DNA from: Panagrolaimus kolymaensis | Taxonomy: Eukaryota > Nematoda > Chromadorea > Rhabditida > Panagrolaimidae | Reading direction: 5' to 3' | Assembly (NCBI GenBank): GCA_028622995.1 | Contig: JAJQJQ010000009.1 | Span: 5,952,001 to 6,016,000, forward strand | DNA: 64,000 bases | Part shown: positions 35,706 to 50,071 of the stretch, piece by piece | Layout: the number at the start of each line of letters is the position of its first letter | How positions within the stretch are numbered: the stretch's first letter is position 1 | Notes under the pieces: generated by a model | What the model saw: the letters and a program-made list of their open reading frames with translations, nothing else | What the model was told of the DNA's origin: nothing | Databases searched by the model: none | Translations under genes and position numbers: made by a program

Positions 35706-37036
35706 CTATGTACTATTTTTTTCAATTTGATTTAAAATATCATTAATGCTGGCATTTGGTAAAAAGAATTCTTTAACCATTGAAGGAGAAATATTTTGAA
35801 AGGGTGAAATTAGTAAAATTGTTTTAGCAAATCGAATTTTTGCTTCTTCTTGTCCAAGTAAATTTGACGCAGCAATCATACATTCAGCCATAGCAAGGCA
35901 TGATTGCTCTTGAATTGATCGAATATTGGACGATGATGTCAATTGCGGTGTATCTAAAAAAAGTTATGATAAACTATCATAATTGCCTTTTTTCATCTTG
36001 TGTCTTACCCGCGCGAAAAAGTAAAATGCATGAAAAAGTCCATTGTTCGATTGGGTTTAATTTTAATGAACGAAGCGTTTCAATTATGTAAACAATTTTA
36101 TTTACTTCATTTTGAGACAACTGCGTCGATTCAATGCATTTTTGATGAAAATCATGAAACAATGGGTTAAATTGAGTTGAATAATAAAATAAAAACAATA
36201 AATGCCAGCTTGATTGAAGCAGAAGTTTTCGATCTTCAGATTTTTGTTGACTCAAAGGCGGAAATTTGCTTGTCCAAATTAAAATTGAATGAAGAAAAGT
36301 GGACCAATCCATTTCATTTGGTGATGGAGTTTTTTCAGTTAGACTTTTAATTGTAAAATCAGTTATTTTATTTGATGTTGAATAACAACTACTTGGAGGT
36401 GGTATTAATGGTCGATTAAGTAAGATATTCAAAGGTGTTAAAAGTGGAGGAGGCGAAGCCATATTTGCCGATGAAAGTGCTGGCAAAACCATGGAATAGG
36501 GAATTCGATGCTGATTATTATTTTGTGCTTTTTGTTGCTGTAACTGTTGCTTAGGATAAACACTTCGCTCATTTTGTACTGCTGAAACTAGAATTTAAGA
36601 TAACTATCAAAAAAAGAAAAGAAAAAAAGTAAATTGAGAAGCTGAGAAAAAATGTCACTTGATAAAAATTTTAATAATCTAATATGCTACAAATAAAAAC
36701 CAACCATTTCGATTCATTTGAACCATGAGACATTTTTTAAAACGGCAATGTTGACATTGATTTCGACGACTCACGTCAACAATACAGATGCCATTTTCTT
36801 TGCATTCATATTTTAAATTTCTACGAATGGATCTTAAATATAACAGTTTTAGGGAAAAACAGCAAAAAATATAGTATAATAATTACCGTTTAAAAAAGCC
36901 TCGGCATCCATCACAACTTTGAACACCGTAATGTCGGCCTAAAAAAATTTTTAATTCACCAGATACCGTATTACTTTGACTTACCACTTGCACGATCACC
37001 ACAAACCCGGCATAACATTTCAGGCCGAAGCATCAT
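35706..37036 (-). CDS. Nuclear hormone receptor, NR2E-like
   Basis: Five exons (37036-36985, 36938-36887, 36832-36705, 36581-36009, 35953-35706) encode 350 residues. The DNA-binding domain starts almost at the N-terminus: CRVCGDRASGRHYGV, then P-box CDGCRGFFKR, SIRRNLKYEC, RRNQCQHCRFKKC and a C-terminal extension AVQNER. These features place it with the tailless/PNR/Hr83 (NR2E) group rather than the nematode-expanded receptors. The CDGCRGFF P-box recalls insect Hr83 and C. elegans nhr-239, though I cannot settle orthology by eye. A Gln-rich hinge follows, then a ligand-binding domain of about 200 residues that is poorly conserved. Predicted to be a nuclear DNA-binding regulator. Confidence 0.88.
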
Positions 37037-38254
37037 TACTCAAAATGAAACAGAAAACAAAAATAAAGTTTCTAACTTCAAAAAAGCAGACGATTATGAT
37101 CCGGCATGTGAAAATAAACACTTTCTTTTCTGGAAAAGCAGCTTTTTTACCAAAAACAATAAGTACTTAGTGCGCATAAAGTTCGCGGTTTTACGCCCTT
37201 TTCTTTTTTTAAAAAGTGGCTTCTTCGCTTCTTGTATATAGGCATTATGTACAAGTGGGTAACTATTTAACTGTTTTTGTGCAAAAAAAAAAAATTTAGT
37301 CGTCGATGGCTTAAGTCATTGGCAGCATCTTCCTTCTCTTTAGAAGTAGGGCCTTTTGAGCGAGCATTTAAAAAATATTCTGAAGGCAAAAGAAAGCTTC
37401 TTTAAAAACAAAACAAAAAACTCAAGAGAAGAAAGAAGATGGCACAATATAAGTGTTGGAATGAGCCGTCGTCGACCGAGACCATAACTCACAGGTTGAG
37501 CAACAGTAACAACATTGCCAATATCTGGTTACAATTTTCGACCATCTTGCTCACAAACGACAACGATGCCTCTTGCCCCTAAAAGCAAAATGAGAATCAT
37601 GGGAGCAGAGATGAGCAATATCGTTGAGAAGGGCATGAAAAATTTTCTCACGGCGTCGCCATCAAGAAAACTCACTCCATGAAGGCTTGTTTTATATCGC
37701 TGCAAAATGTTAAAAGTTTGTTTTTGTGTTTTTTAAATGCATTTTTTAAAAGTTGACTGTAGTTTGCTTCTTTGACATTTTAACAAACATTTTTATTCAG
37801 TACAAGAAAATTGTAGTTAAACAAAATAAAAATACAAAACCATTATAATAATGGAAATAATAAACAAAAGAAAGTACAAAATTATAAACACGCGATTGAA
37901 TGACCATGTGATTTTTTAGTTTTAATATAGCAGAAACTGCACGATCAAAAAAAATACAAATTTTGTTGTCAATCAAAAAAAAACACCAGCTAATTTTTAT
38001 GAGTATACAAAAAAAGAAGAAAGAATAAAGAAAGATTTACAGGGTTTTTTAGTCGAGAAAAAAAAGAAGTGTGTATTGTGTAATAAAAACTTTATTATTA
38101 TGTTTTGCCAAGGCACTGTTGTGATTCAATAATAAAAGCAAGCATTTGTTTTTTTCAAAAGAAATTGTTTTGAGGATAGAAAAGTAATATTATTTGTGAA
38201 AATATTTTCGAGATCATATTTGAAATCAATGATCTATTTTTAATTTGATTTGAT
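37037..38254. other. Intergenic region with a GC-raised island
   Basis: Between the NR2E-like receptor start and the hecd-1 stop, both minus strand. Most is AT-rich. The stretch 37430-37700 is noticeably richer in G and C and is open in several frames; see the separate entry. The hecd-1 3' untranslated region should occupy the right end. Confidence 0.5.
37540..37700 (-). other. Unassigned coding-like island
   Basis: After a good acceptor (TTTTGCAG, ending at 37701) the minus strand is open for 56 codons. They include SFLDGDAVRKFFMPFSTILL and a strongly hydrophobic run ILLISAPMILILLLGARGIV, like one membrane helix. A TAA follows, and the same frame then stays open for about 60 further codons. 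A tiny first exon (ATGTCAAAG... near 37777) would join in phase. However, plus-strand frames at 37566-37682 and 37440-37587 are also open, so coding direction is unproven. An RNA gene or a decayed gene are alternatives. Confidence 0.3.
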
Positions 38255-41200
38255 TTAATTAAGATAAAAGCCTTTTTGTAATGTTGCACTTAGCAATCGT
38301 TCTTTTAGAAGCTCTTTGGAACTATAATCAGGAACTTTAAGATAATGGACGCATGTGTTAACGGATGGATAAGCACCATCTCCACTTTCACTCTTTCGAA
38401 CAATAGTTAATGGAGGATGCAAATTAGCTAAGCCACCTAAATTCAATAATTATTTTGCGTTCTTATTTTTAACAAATATTAATTATACCTGGTGGAAGGG
38501 AACTACAACCTGTAGCAAATTGCAAGAAAGATTTCCGTTGAATTGGATCCATTTCAACCAAAACTTGAATAAATCGTTTGAAAGTTGTTGAATCATGAGT
38601 GTATCCATTTTTGGGTACCGTATATTTTTGTAATTCTTCAAGCGTCCATTGAGGGCTTTGATCTCCACAAAGAATTGTGAGAAATTCTGGAGGAGTGAAA
38701 ATTCCAAGGGCATTCAAAGGACAAACAAGATTGAAACCTTCACGCAAGGCTTCAATTTGTGGTCGAATTCCGGTATTTAAATGGAAATCAAGAACCTTTT
38801 CAACATAATCATCAACATTGCCTAGGGTGACTTCCACATTTGCTCCATCTTCAATAAGTTCATAACCACGATATTGGAAAACATTGGATGGAGGATCCAC
38901 GACGAAAGTCAATGCAAGTTCATCAAGGGAGCATTTTGTATTGGCAATATCAAGTCTCAAACTTCGAATTTTATGGAATCGTTGTTCTCGGCTAAGATTT
39001 GGATCGTTCCAAATTGTGTCACGTTTACTTTGAAGATTATTAAGTTCCCGAATGAATTCAGCTTTTTCTTGATGAACCACGCTAAAGTCATCAAGACTCA
39101 ACACTCCTTCCAATGTAAATACATCAGGGCTCTAAAAAAATAGTATTTTTCAAAATATTTATGCGAATTTAAGAAAAAAAACTTACGAGACATAAAAGTT
39201 TTAATAATGGAATGGATAATGGAATATCCACCAAACGACTATCTTGAATAATTTTTCCTAAGAAAATTCCCAAAACTTTGAATAAAATGCATGCTTGTTC
39301 ACTTTCAGCTGTATTGGGTGGAATGGGAGCTGGGAAAAGTCCACCAGGGCGACGAACATAATAACCTGGAGGTTTTTTACCGCTACCTAAATCAGTTTCA
39401 ATATTTTCATCCACTTTAGTATAAACGCTATCATCATCATCACAAATCCAAACAGCACGGGATTTGCGTTGAAATTCTGCAGCCACAAGAGCATAAAATT
39501 CAAGAGTTGGGCCTAGACCAGTGCCCTCTTCATTGAAGTATTGGATTTCCAAAACACTTTTACGAACAGCATGGAATTTTAAAACCCGCATAGCTGTATC
39601 AAAAAGTTCATCATTTCGAGGAACTTTAATTCTTTCATGCTTTAATCGACCAATTCGGAAATCAGTGTTATCATCTCGACGATTTTGAGATTGAGCATTA
39701 TTTTGTTCGTTAGCTTGATCAAGCAAATTTTGAGCCCAAACTATACTTCGTGTGGTTCCAAATGCAGTGGCCATAAGATAATTTCTACGAGTTTCAATTG
39801 AAAATAGATGTTTATGTTTGGTTAAAATAAAATTGCACCATTCTGAGAGGGAATTAGCGGAAACTAGTAAAGGATCACTTAATTCTTGAGCAATTTTTTG
39901 AGTTATTTTTTCACTAATAAATGCATCAGCTTGCAAACCAAGATTCCAAACACGAATGAAATCTTTTAAGAAAATTATAGAATCAAGAGCCATTTGAACT
40001 GGAAGATCAAGGGATTCACCATTTGCAAGTTTAGCGGGTGATAAAGGTGTAATTTCAACTGTGGGATCATGATATCCAGCAATTTCATAAATAAGAGTAT
40101 AAGTTGGCTCCCAAATTTTTGAACTTGTTCGCTTTCCTGCGTGAAGACCCCATTCAGTAAGATTAAGAACTCTTTGAATATAAAATGGAAGTTTTCGTTC
40201 ATCATTCTCCATTTCAATTGTAGCATTTTTAATTCCAGGAATATTAGGCCCACTTAAATATATTTTTAAATCTTTGGATTCTATATCGGTTTTAGCAATG
40301 GTTGTATTGTGATTAAATCGAAGTCCCAAATCTCGTTTAAACAAAGTTTCATCTTTAACGTTGTTGGTTGGTAATTCAACATCTTCAGTCTAAAAATATG
40401 CAAATTATTGCAAAAATTTGTTCTCCAAATATATTTACCTGATTAACATTATTACGACCTGGACGAGGATCAAATACTGGAATTAAAGCTGAATGAGATG
40501 GTTTAAGTGTAAAGTCATCATCCCATTGTCTTAAAGCTTTTCGAGATGATCGAGATCCAGTATTATGATGCTCTGGATCTTGTCGTGAGCTACTCATGGG
40601 AGAAAGAATATCATAAAATCTTGGTGGAATACCAACAATATTACGAATTGCAATTCGAGCAGCATCGCTAGCAGGAATTCTACCTATTCGAGCAGTAGCA
40701 GCTGTAGCATCGCTTAGGCCTATAATAATTAAATTATTTTTTGAAGCAAGTTTCAATATTTTCCGCTTACCAAAAAGATGCCGAGGATGTCCAGCTTCAA
40801 CAGCATTTGCAATACCTTGAGTAAGGACATCGTCGATGTCTTCTTCAGTCTCATCGGTGTTTTCTTCATCATATTCATCATTAAAGAGAATATCGTCCTC
40901 GATTTCTTCACTATCACCATGGCCACTTGCATCAAGAACTTGTTGCATAACAGTTCGAAGGGCATCAGCATAATTGCTAAATCGAGATGGGCGACTAACA
41001 CTTGTGGAAGCTGCACGGCTGCCAGAAGTGCTACTTCCTTCTCTTTCAGCTCGAGCAACTGTAGCTCGTAAATCATTCATCAAACTTGCATCATCGGTTG
41101 CTGAACGCTCTTCATTTCCATTATCACTTCCAAATACAACGTTATAGTTTCCAAGTAAATTGTTATATAATTCACTGGACGTGAAGTTTTGTGGATTTCG

Positions 41201-44200
41201 AGATGCTCCTGAAGAGCTTCCTTCTCCACCAAGATCAAACATGCCCGAATTTTGATTGGCTGCTGCTTGGGCAGCAACATGATAAACATAATATTCATCA
41301 TCTTCATCCTCTTCCGCATCAGCATCAGCTTCAATATCAATTTCATTTTCTTCTTCTTGTGATTGCAATTCAGCTTCATCCTCTTCATTGAAAAGTTCTT
41401 GCGAGGATGAAACAGGAGCCCATCGACTGCTTCTTTGTCGTGTGCTATTACTACCATCAGGTTCATTTTCATTTTGTTGATTATTTCCACCACCTCCTGA
41501 GGTAGATGAAGTAACGGAAGTATGACTAAATGCTGCACTTGGTTCAGAATCAGCTGAACGCCGAGTAGTGGATAAAACGGGATGTGAGCCACCACCAAAA
41601 GTGCTGGCCGCTACTGAAACAGTCAAATTTTGTTCGTTGTTTGAGGGTTCGGGTGTATTTGCTTGTGATTGCTCATCTCCAGCTTCAGGGATTCTTTCAT
41701 GGAAAAGTCTTGCACGTGAAAGAAGATTTTCCAATGATGGAGTTTGATGTTGTAATGATTCAGCGCTTGCAGCTTGATTTGTTGCAGCCACTGATCTTCG
41801 TGATTTCCTTTCATCAAATAAATTTGTTGTTGACATGGATTTTTGAGCAATTGTTGCATTTGCTGATAAATTTGTAGATGATGATGAAGCTTCTGGTGAA
41901 TCGTTTGAATTTTTATTTGAGGATGGTGAAGTTACTTTTTGATTAGCTAAAACTTTGACTTCATAAATTCCATCTTTGCCATATTTGAGATTTTCAATTT
42001 CTCCATTATCCCATAAAACTCTGACTTTTCCATTTTCTTCATCATTTAATGCTCTGCCATATGGTGAATTTGCTTTATCGGGCTGAGTGCTTTTAACGTT
42101 GAATCCACGCAAAATGCTTGGATAACCATCCTCCACTTTTGGTTCCATTGGAGTTCGTTCAGAATGTGGAATAGTTTTTGGACCAAAAACAATCCCATCA
42201 GAGTCTTGTGTTCCACAACCTCGAATTGGAACAGGTGAATCCGAACTATCAAATGGTCCAGCATTTATAGAATATTCTCTTTCAGTTGAATGTCTCGATA
42301 ATCGAAGTTTGCCTTTATCCAATTTGCTTTTATCGATTCGATGTGGAGGAGCATCGATATTAGTTCCAGGTGGCTTTGCATCTTTTGGTAATGCTGATAA
42401 ACCAGTAGTATTGAAGGCTTCGCCACCGATTTCTGATAATGAAGCCCGAACTATAGCGCGATGATGAGCAAATGAATTATCTTCAGGATTTGGAAGATTA
42501 AAACCTCCACCACCTCGAGATGGTTTATAAGACCATGAATATTTGCTTCCTGAAGCTGCGGAAGATGTTGGTTTAGAGCTGGTTGGTCGAGGATAAAGTC
42601 GAGGAATAAGAAGTGGAGGTATTGGATCAGCCTAAAATGCAATTTTAAACTTTTCATAAATCCAACTTTAAATCTTACCAAAACATCAACAACTGTTCCA
42701 TAAAGTTCAAAGCCGCTGAGAGATAAATAATGAGTTTTGTTACTTGCATTTAACCCTTGTTGAACAATTCGGAAGAATCGAAAAGCTATTTCAGTATTAG
42801 CTGTTATACTCCATGAAGCGGTATCTCCAGGTTCATTAAGGGATTCATCATTGGCATGACGAGAAATTATATACCATCTTTTATTATCCGTTGAACCTTC
42901 AAATGTCCAATTTCTTAATGCTGAACGATTATAGCCTTCTGAATGGCGTAAAGTATAAACATTTGGATAAACACTAACACCAAGATCAAAAACAAAGTTG
43001 GCTCCTTTAACATCGCCAGTATGACAATTTGTTGGTTTTGTTTCACGACTAAATATTGCATCAGCTTGATCAAATGGCATATGTCTGCCATCGCTGCTTC
43101 CAACTTTAATCAAACCAGCTGTAGCAGGATTGACCCATTTTTCTTCAGTTAAACCATTAGTTCCAAGATAATAAATGATACCATTTTTATCAAAATTACT
43201 TTCATATTGAAAGCTTAATTCTTTCTTATTATTTTTGCATTCCATAATTTTCTTAACAAATTCAAGATGTGGCCTTTCAGTATCAAACCAAAATTTGGAA
43301 AGCATTTGAATTAAATAATGCTTTAAATGTTGAACCGTGCAAAGTGGATCAGCTTTCATTTGTCTCCCAGTATTGTTGAGTAATTTTTGTTGAAGCCAAT
43401 GTTTGGGATCAGCTTGTTCAAGTTGGAATCGAAATCTGCGAGTTAGAAGTTTCATTCCGCTAACGCTGCTATTGGGTTTATCATATTTTAGAACTGGGAA
43501 TTTTTCTAAAGCTTCCAATACAAATACAATTTTTCGAGCTATTGTATTCATAACATTTTCACCAGCAAAGACCCGTCTAAAGGTAGTAGCAACGAGGCCA
43601 TCGGTGTCTTGAACGCATCGAGCGAGTACGAAACATAAAGCTTTAACAATGCCAGAATGAGCAATTTCAAAGATGGATAAAGTATTATCATTCAATAAAG
43701 CATCCCGAACTTGCTCCAAATTATTATACAATCGACGTTCTTGCTCTTCTTTAGTGCTTCTGCCATCATTTAAATCAATTTCTTTAAATAATGCAACGAT
43801 GGATTTTGCATTAGTTCGAAGAGCTTTTAATTCACTTCGCATATTATTTTTACAATGTTTCAAATATTTTTCCCAAATATCTTGAGCCAATTGTTTAACT
43901 CGTTCGCGTTTAGCTGATTTTCGATCTTGTTTTAATGGATTAATTTTGATCCATCCTGTTGCAAATACACTACTCAACATTTGTTCAGCCATATATGTTT
44001 CCGTTGCATCTGCATCAAAATTATATGTAAATCCAGGAATATCATGAAAGATTTCAAGTTTTTTATGTTCAACGGTGCTAAACGTTATCTCCAATTTGGT
44101 ACCATCCAAACAAAGAAAATCCCATGAACCAAATCCAATCCAATTATCTTTGTTATCTTCAAAAACATGGCGCAATGGAAGTTCGCTAATTGCTTCTTTA

Positions 44201-46888
44201 GTTTCCATAAAATTTCGAATAAATTCTTGTCGACTACTTTCAGAATCATCAACTTTTTGAGTGGTTAAAAATAATAAAGTTTGACCAATTTTATTTTCCA
44301 TAAAATATTGAGATGTTCCATCTTCATTTAATTGGAATGCAACAGCATCCGACCAAATATATGTTAAACGATCGTGATGCATGATTCTCCAATCCCGCCA
44401 TTGATAGCTTTTACTTGTTGCTGTAGCTTTCAGAGGTGATTTTTCTTTACTACTTTCCGTGCTAGTTTTAGGTGATTTTGGAAGTGGTGGCTTTTCAGCA
44501 GAAATAGTGGATGCTGCAGCAGCCGCTTCAGCTGCTTCTGCAATTAGGTATTCTGACATAGTAAGCATATCTCGAACTTCTTTAGCTTCAGGTAAAATTT
44601 GTGGAACACTGCCAGTTATTGGATTAAAAATTTGTACAGGAACTTGTGTAAGTTCAGAATTATTTTCAACTCTTGATGGTCCTGGAGCACTTGATGAACT
44701 TGGTGTTAACGCCGAGATAGGAGTTAATACAGAGCTTGGAGTCATCATTCCGCTTACCCCTCGAAGAGGTGGAGGTCCAGACGGTTCTGAACTTGTTGAA
44801 TCTTCTTCCTCATCGTCGATAATAACTTCTTGAGCTAAAGTTTCAACTTTTTCATGAACTCCAAGACGAGTAATTTGTTCACGCCAAAAATCTGTTTCTC
44901 GATCAAGCAAAGATTGCATCATGAGAAGGACTTGTTCTCTAGCTTCTGCATCATCATCCCGATCCAAAGCCGATTCAAACATTCCAAGAAAATTTTCAGC
45001 AAATTCATTTGTAAAATTTTCTTGCATTATTGCATTTCGAAGATGTTCGGCGGGTAAGCTTACAACACATTTTCTCATGAGAGATAATGATGAACGACGA
45101 ATTCCAACTGCAAAAGCAGCTTTATTTACTGTACAAAAAATTGGAATAAGTTGTGATAAAATTGAATTAAATAATTGTGAATCAACTGCAGAAATTTCAG
45201 GCTGTTCAGTGGATTCTAAAAAATATTTTATTAAACCAAGACAAAAATTTGAATTATTTTTACTGGTAAGAGGGCTTTCAAGTAATCGAGCAACTTGTTT
45301 ATGACCTTCTTCGTGTCTCTCCCTTGCTTTTTCTAAAGGTGTTTTGCCTTCTTCATCACGCAATTCTGGATTCGCACCATTTTCAAGTAATAATCTTGCA
45401 ATTTCAGGTCGACCAAATATTGCTGCATAATGCAATGAAGAAGATCTATTTCCACCATCGACATTTGCACCTTTTTCTAATAAAAACTTTGCCATTTCAA
45501 CGCTTCCAAATGCAGCAACCCAATTAAGTAATGCTTGTCCAACATCATCGGTATAATTTACATCGATAGAAGCAGATTCAATAGCTTTTTTAAATGCTTG
45601 GAAATCTTTATTTCGAATACTTTCAATCACCTAAAAAATGGGTATATATAAAAAACTTTTGATTTAAGATGAGCCTTACTGTTTTATGTTTTTGCGTAAA
45701 TTTAGGAGATAAAGCTGCTTCGGTTAATGGTCGAGCTTGTAAACGAGCAATAGATTGTCGACCTTCACAAATAAGACCGAGAATCATCCCGGTTAACCGT
45801 AAACCATCCATCACACATCTTTCATCTTTACTCGTCATAACTGCTTTTAATACCGGCATTAATTTGTTTGAACTAAAACATATTACTTTTATATTTCAGC
45901 GTATTTAATTAAAGGTTATATCTTACCGAACAACCAAATCTGTAGCTGTTGCAGAGCCACGACATAAATTGCTTAATAATGATAATACAATAGATATAAA
46001 TGAAATGGGTTTTCCAGATAATACAAAATTTTGTTGATCTTCTCCGCCGCCAGATGCAGCAGCAGATTCACCACCGGATGATGATGTTGCTGGTTCAATA
46101 ATTAAACCAAGTAAAAGATCAACCAAATTACAACGACTAGCAAATTCACAGGGATCCATATATTTTCTTAAAAATCTATCCACCACCGCTGCAATACTTC
46201 TTAAAGCGCTTTCAGATACTCGTAAATCATTATGAGTTAATAAAGTTCCAAGGGTTACACTATAATCGTCTTGAACCGCATCATCTGGCTCTATTTTACT
46301 GCATAAACGAGTGATCACAGTCATTGCAGATCGAAGAGTATCTTTATGAATAATATTTCCATAATCTCTAACCAATAAAAGAATTTTAGAGAATCCTCCA
46401 GCTTCATAAACTAAACCAGTTTCACGTTGACAAATATGTTCCAAAACTTTTACACATTGTTCCACGAGTTCTCGAGATGCTCCAGGATCGTCGGTCATAT
46501 TTGATATTCGATCACAAATAGCTTTAACCGTGCCATCCACTGCTGTAATTCTTCGAGAACATTCATTTGAAACTTCCATATAATATGTCATAGCGCGAGC
46601 TGAAGCTTCCAAAACATTTATGGGAGCTGTTTCATCAATAAATATTCGACATAAAGCTGGCATAAATTGTCTTGGAGGACAATTTTCAAAGCATCGATCT
46701 ACATTATCACTCATAAGCAAAGTCATACATAAATGCTCAAGAGCTGATAGCTAAATATTTAAAATTAATATATAAATAATTATTAATTAATAATTAATAA
46801 TATTTACCTGTAAATCTCTATCACCCGTTTCAATCCATTCCAATAAAGTATTAAAATCGACACTTCCGTCGAGGTCATTATCGACCAT
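38255..46888 (-). CDS. hecd-1: HECT-type E3 ubiquitin ligase, HECTD1/HECD-1
   Basis: Nine exons (46888-46808, 46750-45927, 45872-45680, 45630-42679, 42631-40771, 40719-40439, 40389-39187, 39131-38489, 38436-38255) encode 2739 residues, against about 2610 in human HECTD1. The N-terminus has the family opening ([11 protein letters not shown] and [20 protein letters not shown]) and armadillo-like helices. Ankyrin repeats span about 380-480, with [20 protein letters not shown] and [24 protein letters not shown]-like domain at about 1190-1345 includes [17 protein letters not shown] and [18 protein letters not shown]2-like segment, long acidic Ser-rich linkers and a C-terminal HECT domain follow, with catalytic Cys in [16 protein letters not shown]. 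It transfers ubiquitin to substrates; C. elegans hecd-1 affects Notch signalling. All exon phases agree. Confidence 0.96.
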
Positions 46889-49800
46889 GGCGGCGAGTCT
46901 TCAAATTTTCTAAAACGAAAAGATGAAGAAAAAAATGAGGATTTTAAAAAACTCGAAGGAGATAGTTGCACTTTTCGACACGGTACTAAACTTTTTTTTC
47001 TCAATGGGTTATATTGATTGATTTATATTGCGCACGCAGAGCAATGGCGTCATATACATATATAACGATGACAAACGTTTTCGAAATATAACAATGAAAA
47101 TGAAAAGAAAAAAATGATAAGATGATGGGGTTCTTAAAGAAAAAAGCGTACAAAATATGAAGATGAAACAAAAAATTGTGAAAGGAAAATAAAAGAAAAA
47201 ACAAGGGAGTTGGTAAAAAAAAAATACAATAAATAATAAAAAGGAATTTTAAACTTCAAGAAAATGGAAGAACTAAAATTTAAAAACATTAATTTCAAAA
47301 TTTTTTAAAGAGGCACTCTTTTTATATTGGATCAGTAAAGTGTTATCAAAAAGATTCGCGCCAATTTTAATTATCATCGACTTTTTTTTATTTTTGCAAT
47401 AAACACGACCGACGATAGTACTAACTCCTTTATTAAAATTTTAAACAAAAGAAAATTGTTTTTTGAATATAATTATTTGAAAATTTTATGCTAAAAAAAC
47501 CTCCAACATTGCACTTTTTTGCATTCTTAATTTGCGCTTAAGCTTTTGCCTGCCTGCCTCATCACAAAGTTCAGTGAATGGATCAGTTTTCAGCATTTTT
47601 TTCTTTCCGTATCTTTATTTCACGAGACGATGAAGAAAAAAAAATGTAACGACTTTTTTTTCTTCAAATAAGCCCTTCACACAAAATAAATAGTATATAC
47701 TTATTTTGATGGCCAAACACTAAAATTGCTCGCGCTTTCCTTCTTTTTTCTCTCTCGACCGACGGCTGCGCCCTCCTATTTAATTCCACTATTTTCGCGC
47801 AAATTTTTTTATTTTTATTTCTCATCAATACAGCGGCCTTCGTAGCTGCTTCCAGCCTCACCATACTAGTCAATCAATTTTTCCCCTCTTTTTTTCTAAA
47901 AGTTGCCTGTCTCTGCTTAAATAAAAAAAAACAACAGAAGCCTCCCTTCTTTTTTTGAGAAAAGAAAAAAGCCAACAAGAAAATGAATAGAAAAAAATGC
48001 AAACCCCAGTAACCACCAAAGTGAGGCAGCAATTCTTTCTTTTTTTTCTCGTCGCTTCACTGCTGTCAGATGAGAAAAAAACCTTGAGAAAGAAAAATAG
48101 ACTATCGTAAAAAAAAGACGCCTCGCCGACGACAAACAGCTGAGAGCATAGAGAGAAATAATAAAGGATGAAAAGACGCAAATTGCGGCATGAGTAGTGA
48201 AGCAAAATGAAAAAAAAGTTCTAAAATGCGCAGAAGAAATTAAAAAAACACAATTAAAGAAGTAACAAAATTCAAAGAAAAAAAAATTAAAGAATTTTTG
48301 CTCTTGGTTTTTTTAAAAATCTTTTAATTTCCAAACTCTCAAAGATGAAAATCTAAAAATGAAAGTGGAAAGAAATTTCATTTGTCATTTTTCCATTCTT
48401 TTTTTTTATGAAATCGAGTCAGTCGAGTTAATCGATCAGTCAGTCAAACTGCAAAAGCAACAGCACTCTTGCGACAACCAGCTGACAAACAAAAAAATTT
48501 TGTCCAATAAATAACGATCAAATAATAATCAATAAGCAAACAAGCGAACGAAAAAGGGGTTTTTGAATTATTCATTTCATAAGTTTTTAAGCATTTTTCT
48601 TTGAAAAAAAAGAAGTTAAAAGAAGGGAAAAGAAGCTTACCATGGAAACGAATAGCATCAAAGAGAGAAGAAAAAAGGTGCTAAAACCTATGTTGCTTTT
48701 AATGGTGCTTTTTGAGAGGCTAGTTTTTAAGCTATTGTTTTATCCCAGAAATTGCTAACTTGGCTTAAGCGCATTTTAGTAATTAAAAAACTAAATATTA
48801 GAAAAATTTAAAGTTGCTTACTTAAAAAGAAAAAAACACCAAAATGCAAGGGAAAAAATATGTAAGGGAGACACAAACAATTGTTTGTGTCACGTTATTA
48901 ATAGAAAGTAGTTGGAACCAAAATCAGCAGACAAAGCAAACAACTACAATCAATGCAAGCAACAAACAACAGAAACAAAACGCCTAAAATTCTTTGCCGA
49001 TCAATTCTCTCTCATCATGTTTGCTCCTCAAAAGCATTACGAAAGAAATAAAAAAATTGTGCTCTAAACACAGGTATATAAAAACAAAAATAAAAATACA
49101 TATGTACATACATGTGACTAATTTTTGGACGACGAAGACAACCTATAAGCCTAAAGGGTATTTATTTTGAATAAACAAAAGGGTAGACAAAAAAATGCAA
49201 CAACAAATAAAATCGAAACAAAAGTTTTTCTTTTATTTTTAGAAATATAGTTTTGATATTTCAGTAAGTGCGAAAAAAACAAAAAAAACCATAATCCATG
49301 ATTAATAAATGTCAAAGAAAGTATAAAAAAGTAAGCAAACACGCAAGCAAAAAAGTTTCCATTTTTTAAACCAAGCTTATTTTTTTTTATACTTTTCTGG
49401 AAGGAATGAACATATTTGTTGGAGAAAGAAAAAAACAGCCATATTGGGAAAGAAAAGCAAAAAAATATTCATATATTCATACACATACATGCTCCTTTGC
49501 ACATGTTTTTTTTATTTAAAAAAGGAAAAAAACGTACGAAAGCAGCGAAAAAACGTAAGAAAGTTTTTTAAAGAAAAGAATACGGAAAACAAAGTTTTTC
49601 CTTTTAGTTTTTACAGATATATATTATTGGCTTCGTTGACGACAAAATTATTAAATATAATAAAAAAGGAAGAAGAACAAAAAATGGAGAGAACAAATCT
49701 ACGTATTTTTTCTGACTAAAAAAAATGAAGATGAGACAGTTGTTTTTGAACAAACAACAAAAAAATAAATTTCTTCTTCATCGTCGCACTTTATTTTATA

Positions 49801-50071
49801 ACGGGCTTTCTTTCTCTGCCTCTCGGTCAAATGAATAAAAAAAGAATAAGCATCGGCTTTAGAGCTTTTTTGTTTATTCATTTTTTTGTTGTTGAAAATA
49901 CTTTGTTGTATCAAAGTGAAAAAAAGGTTAGGTCATCACGTGAATGAGGAAGAAGTAATTATTTTTTGTCATGGATAAACACCTGACTTATGTATATTTA
50001 AGATTTAGATACCTTCAAACTAAAAAGCTACTCTTTTATTATTAAAAATATATATATAATAATGTTGAAAT
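46889..50071. other. Long gene-poor region
   Basis: 3.2 kb of AT-rich DNA upstream of hecd-1 and downstream of the first nuclear receptor. It holds long A/T tracts and scattered GC-richer words (for example 47740-47780). ATACATATGTACATACATG near 49098 is a short alternating purine/pyrimidine run. No coding pattern, tRNA or repeat array could be supported. Confidence 0.5.

Noticed and set aside
40753..45057. Many frames of 60-170 codons on both strands inside hecd-1
   Set aside because: All overlap the long conserved HECTD1 exons and are shadows of them.
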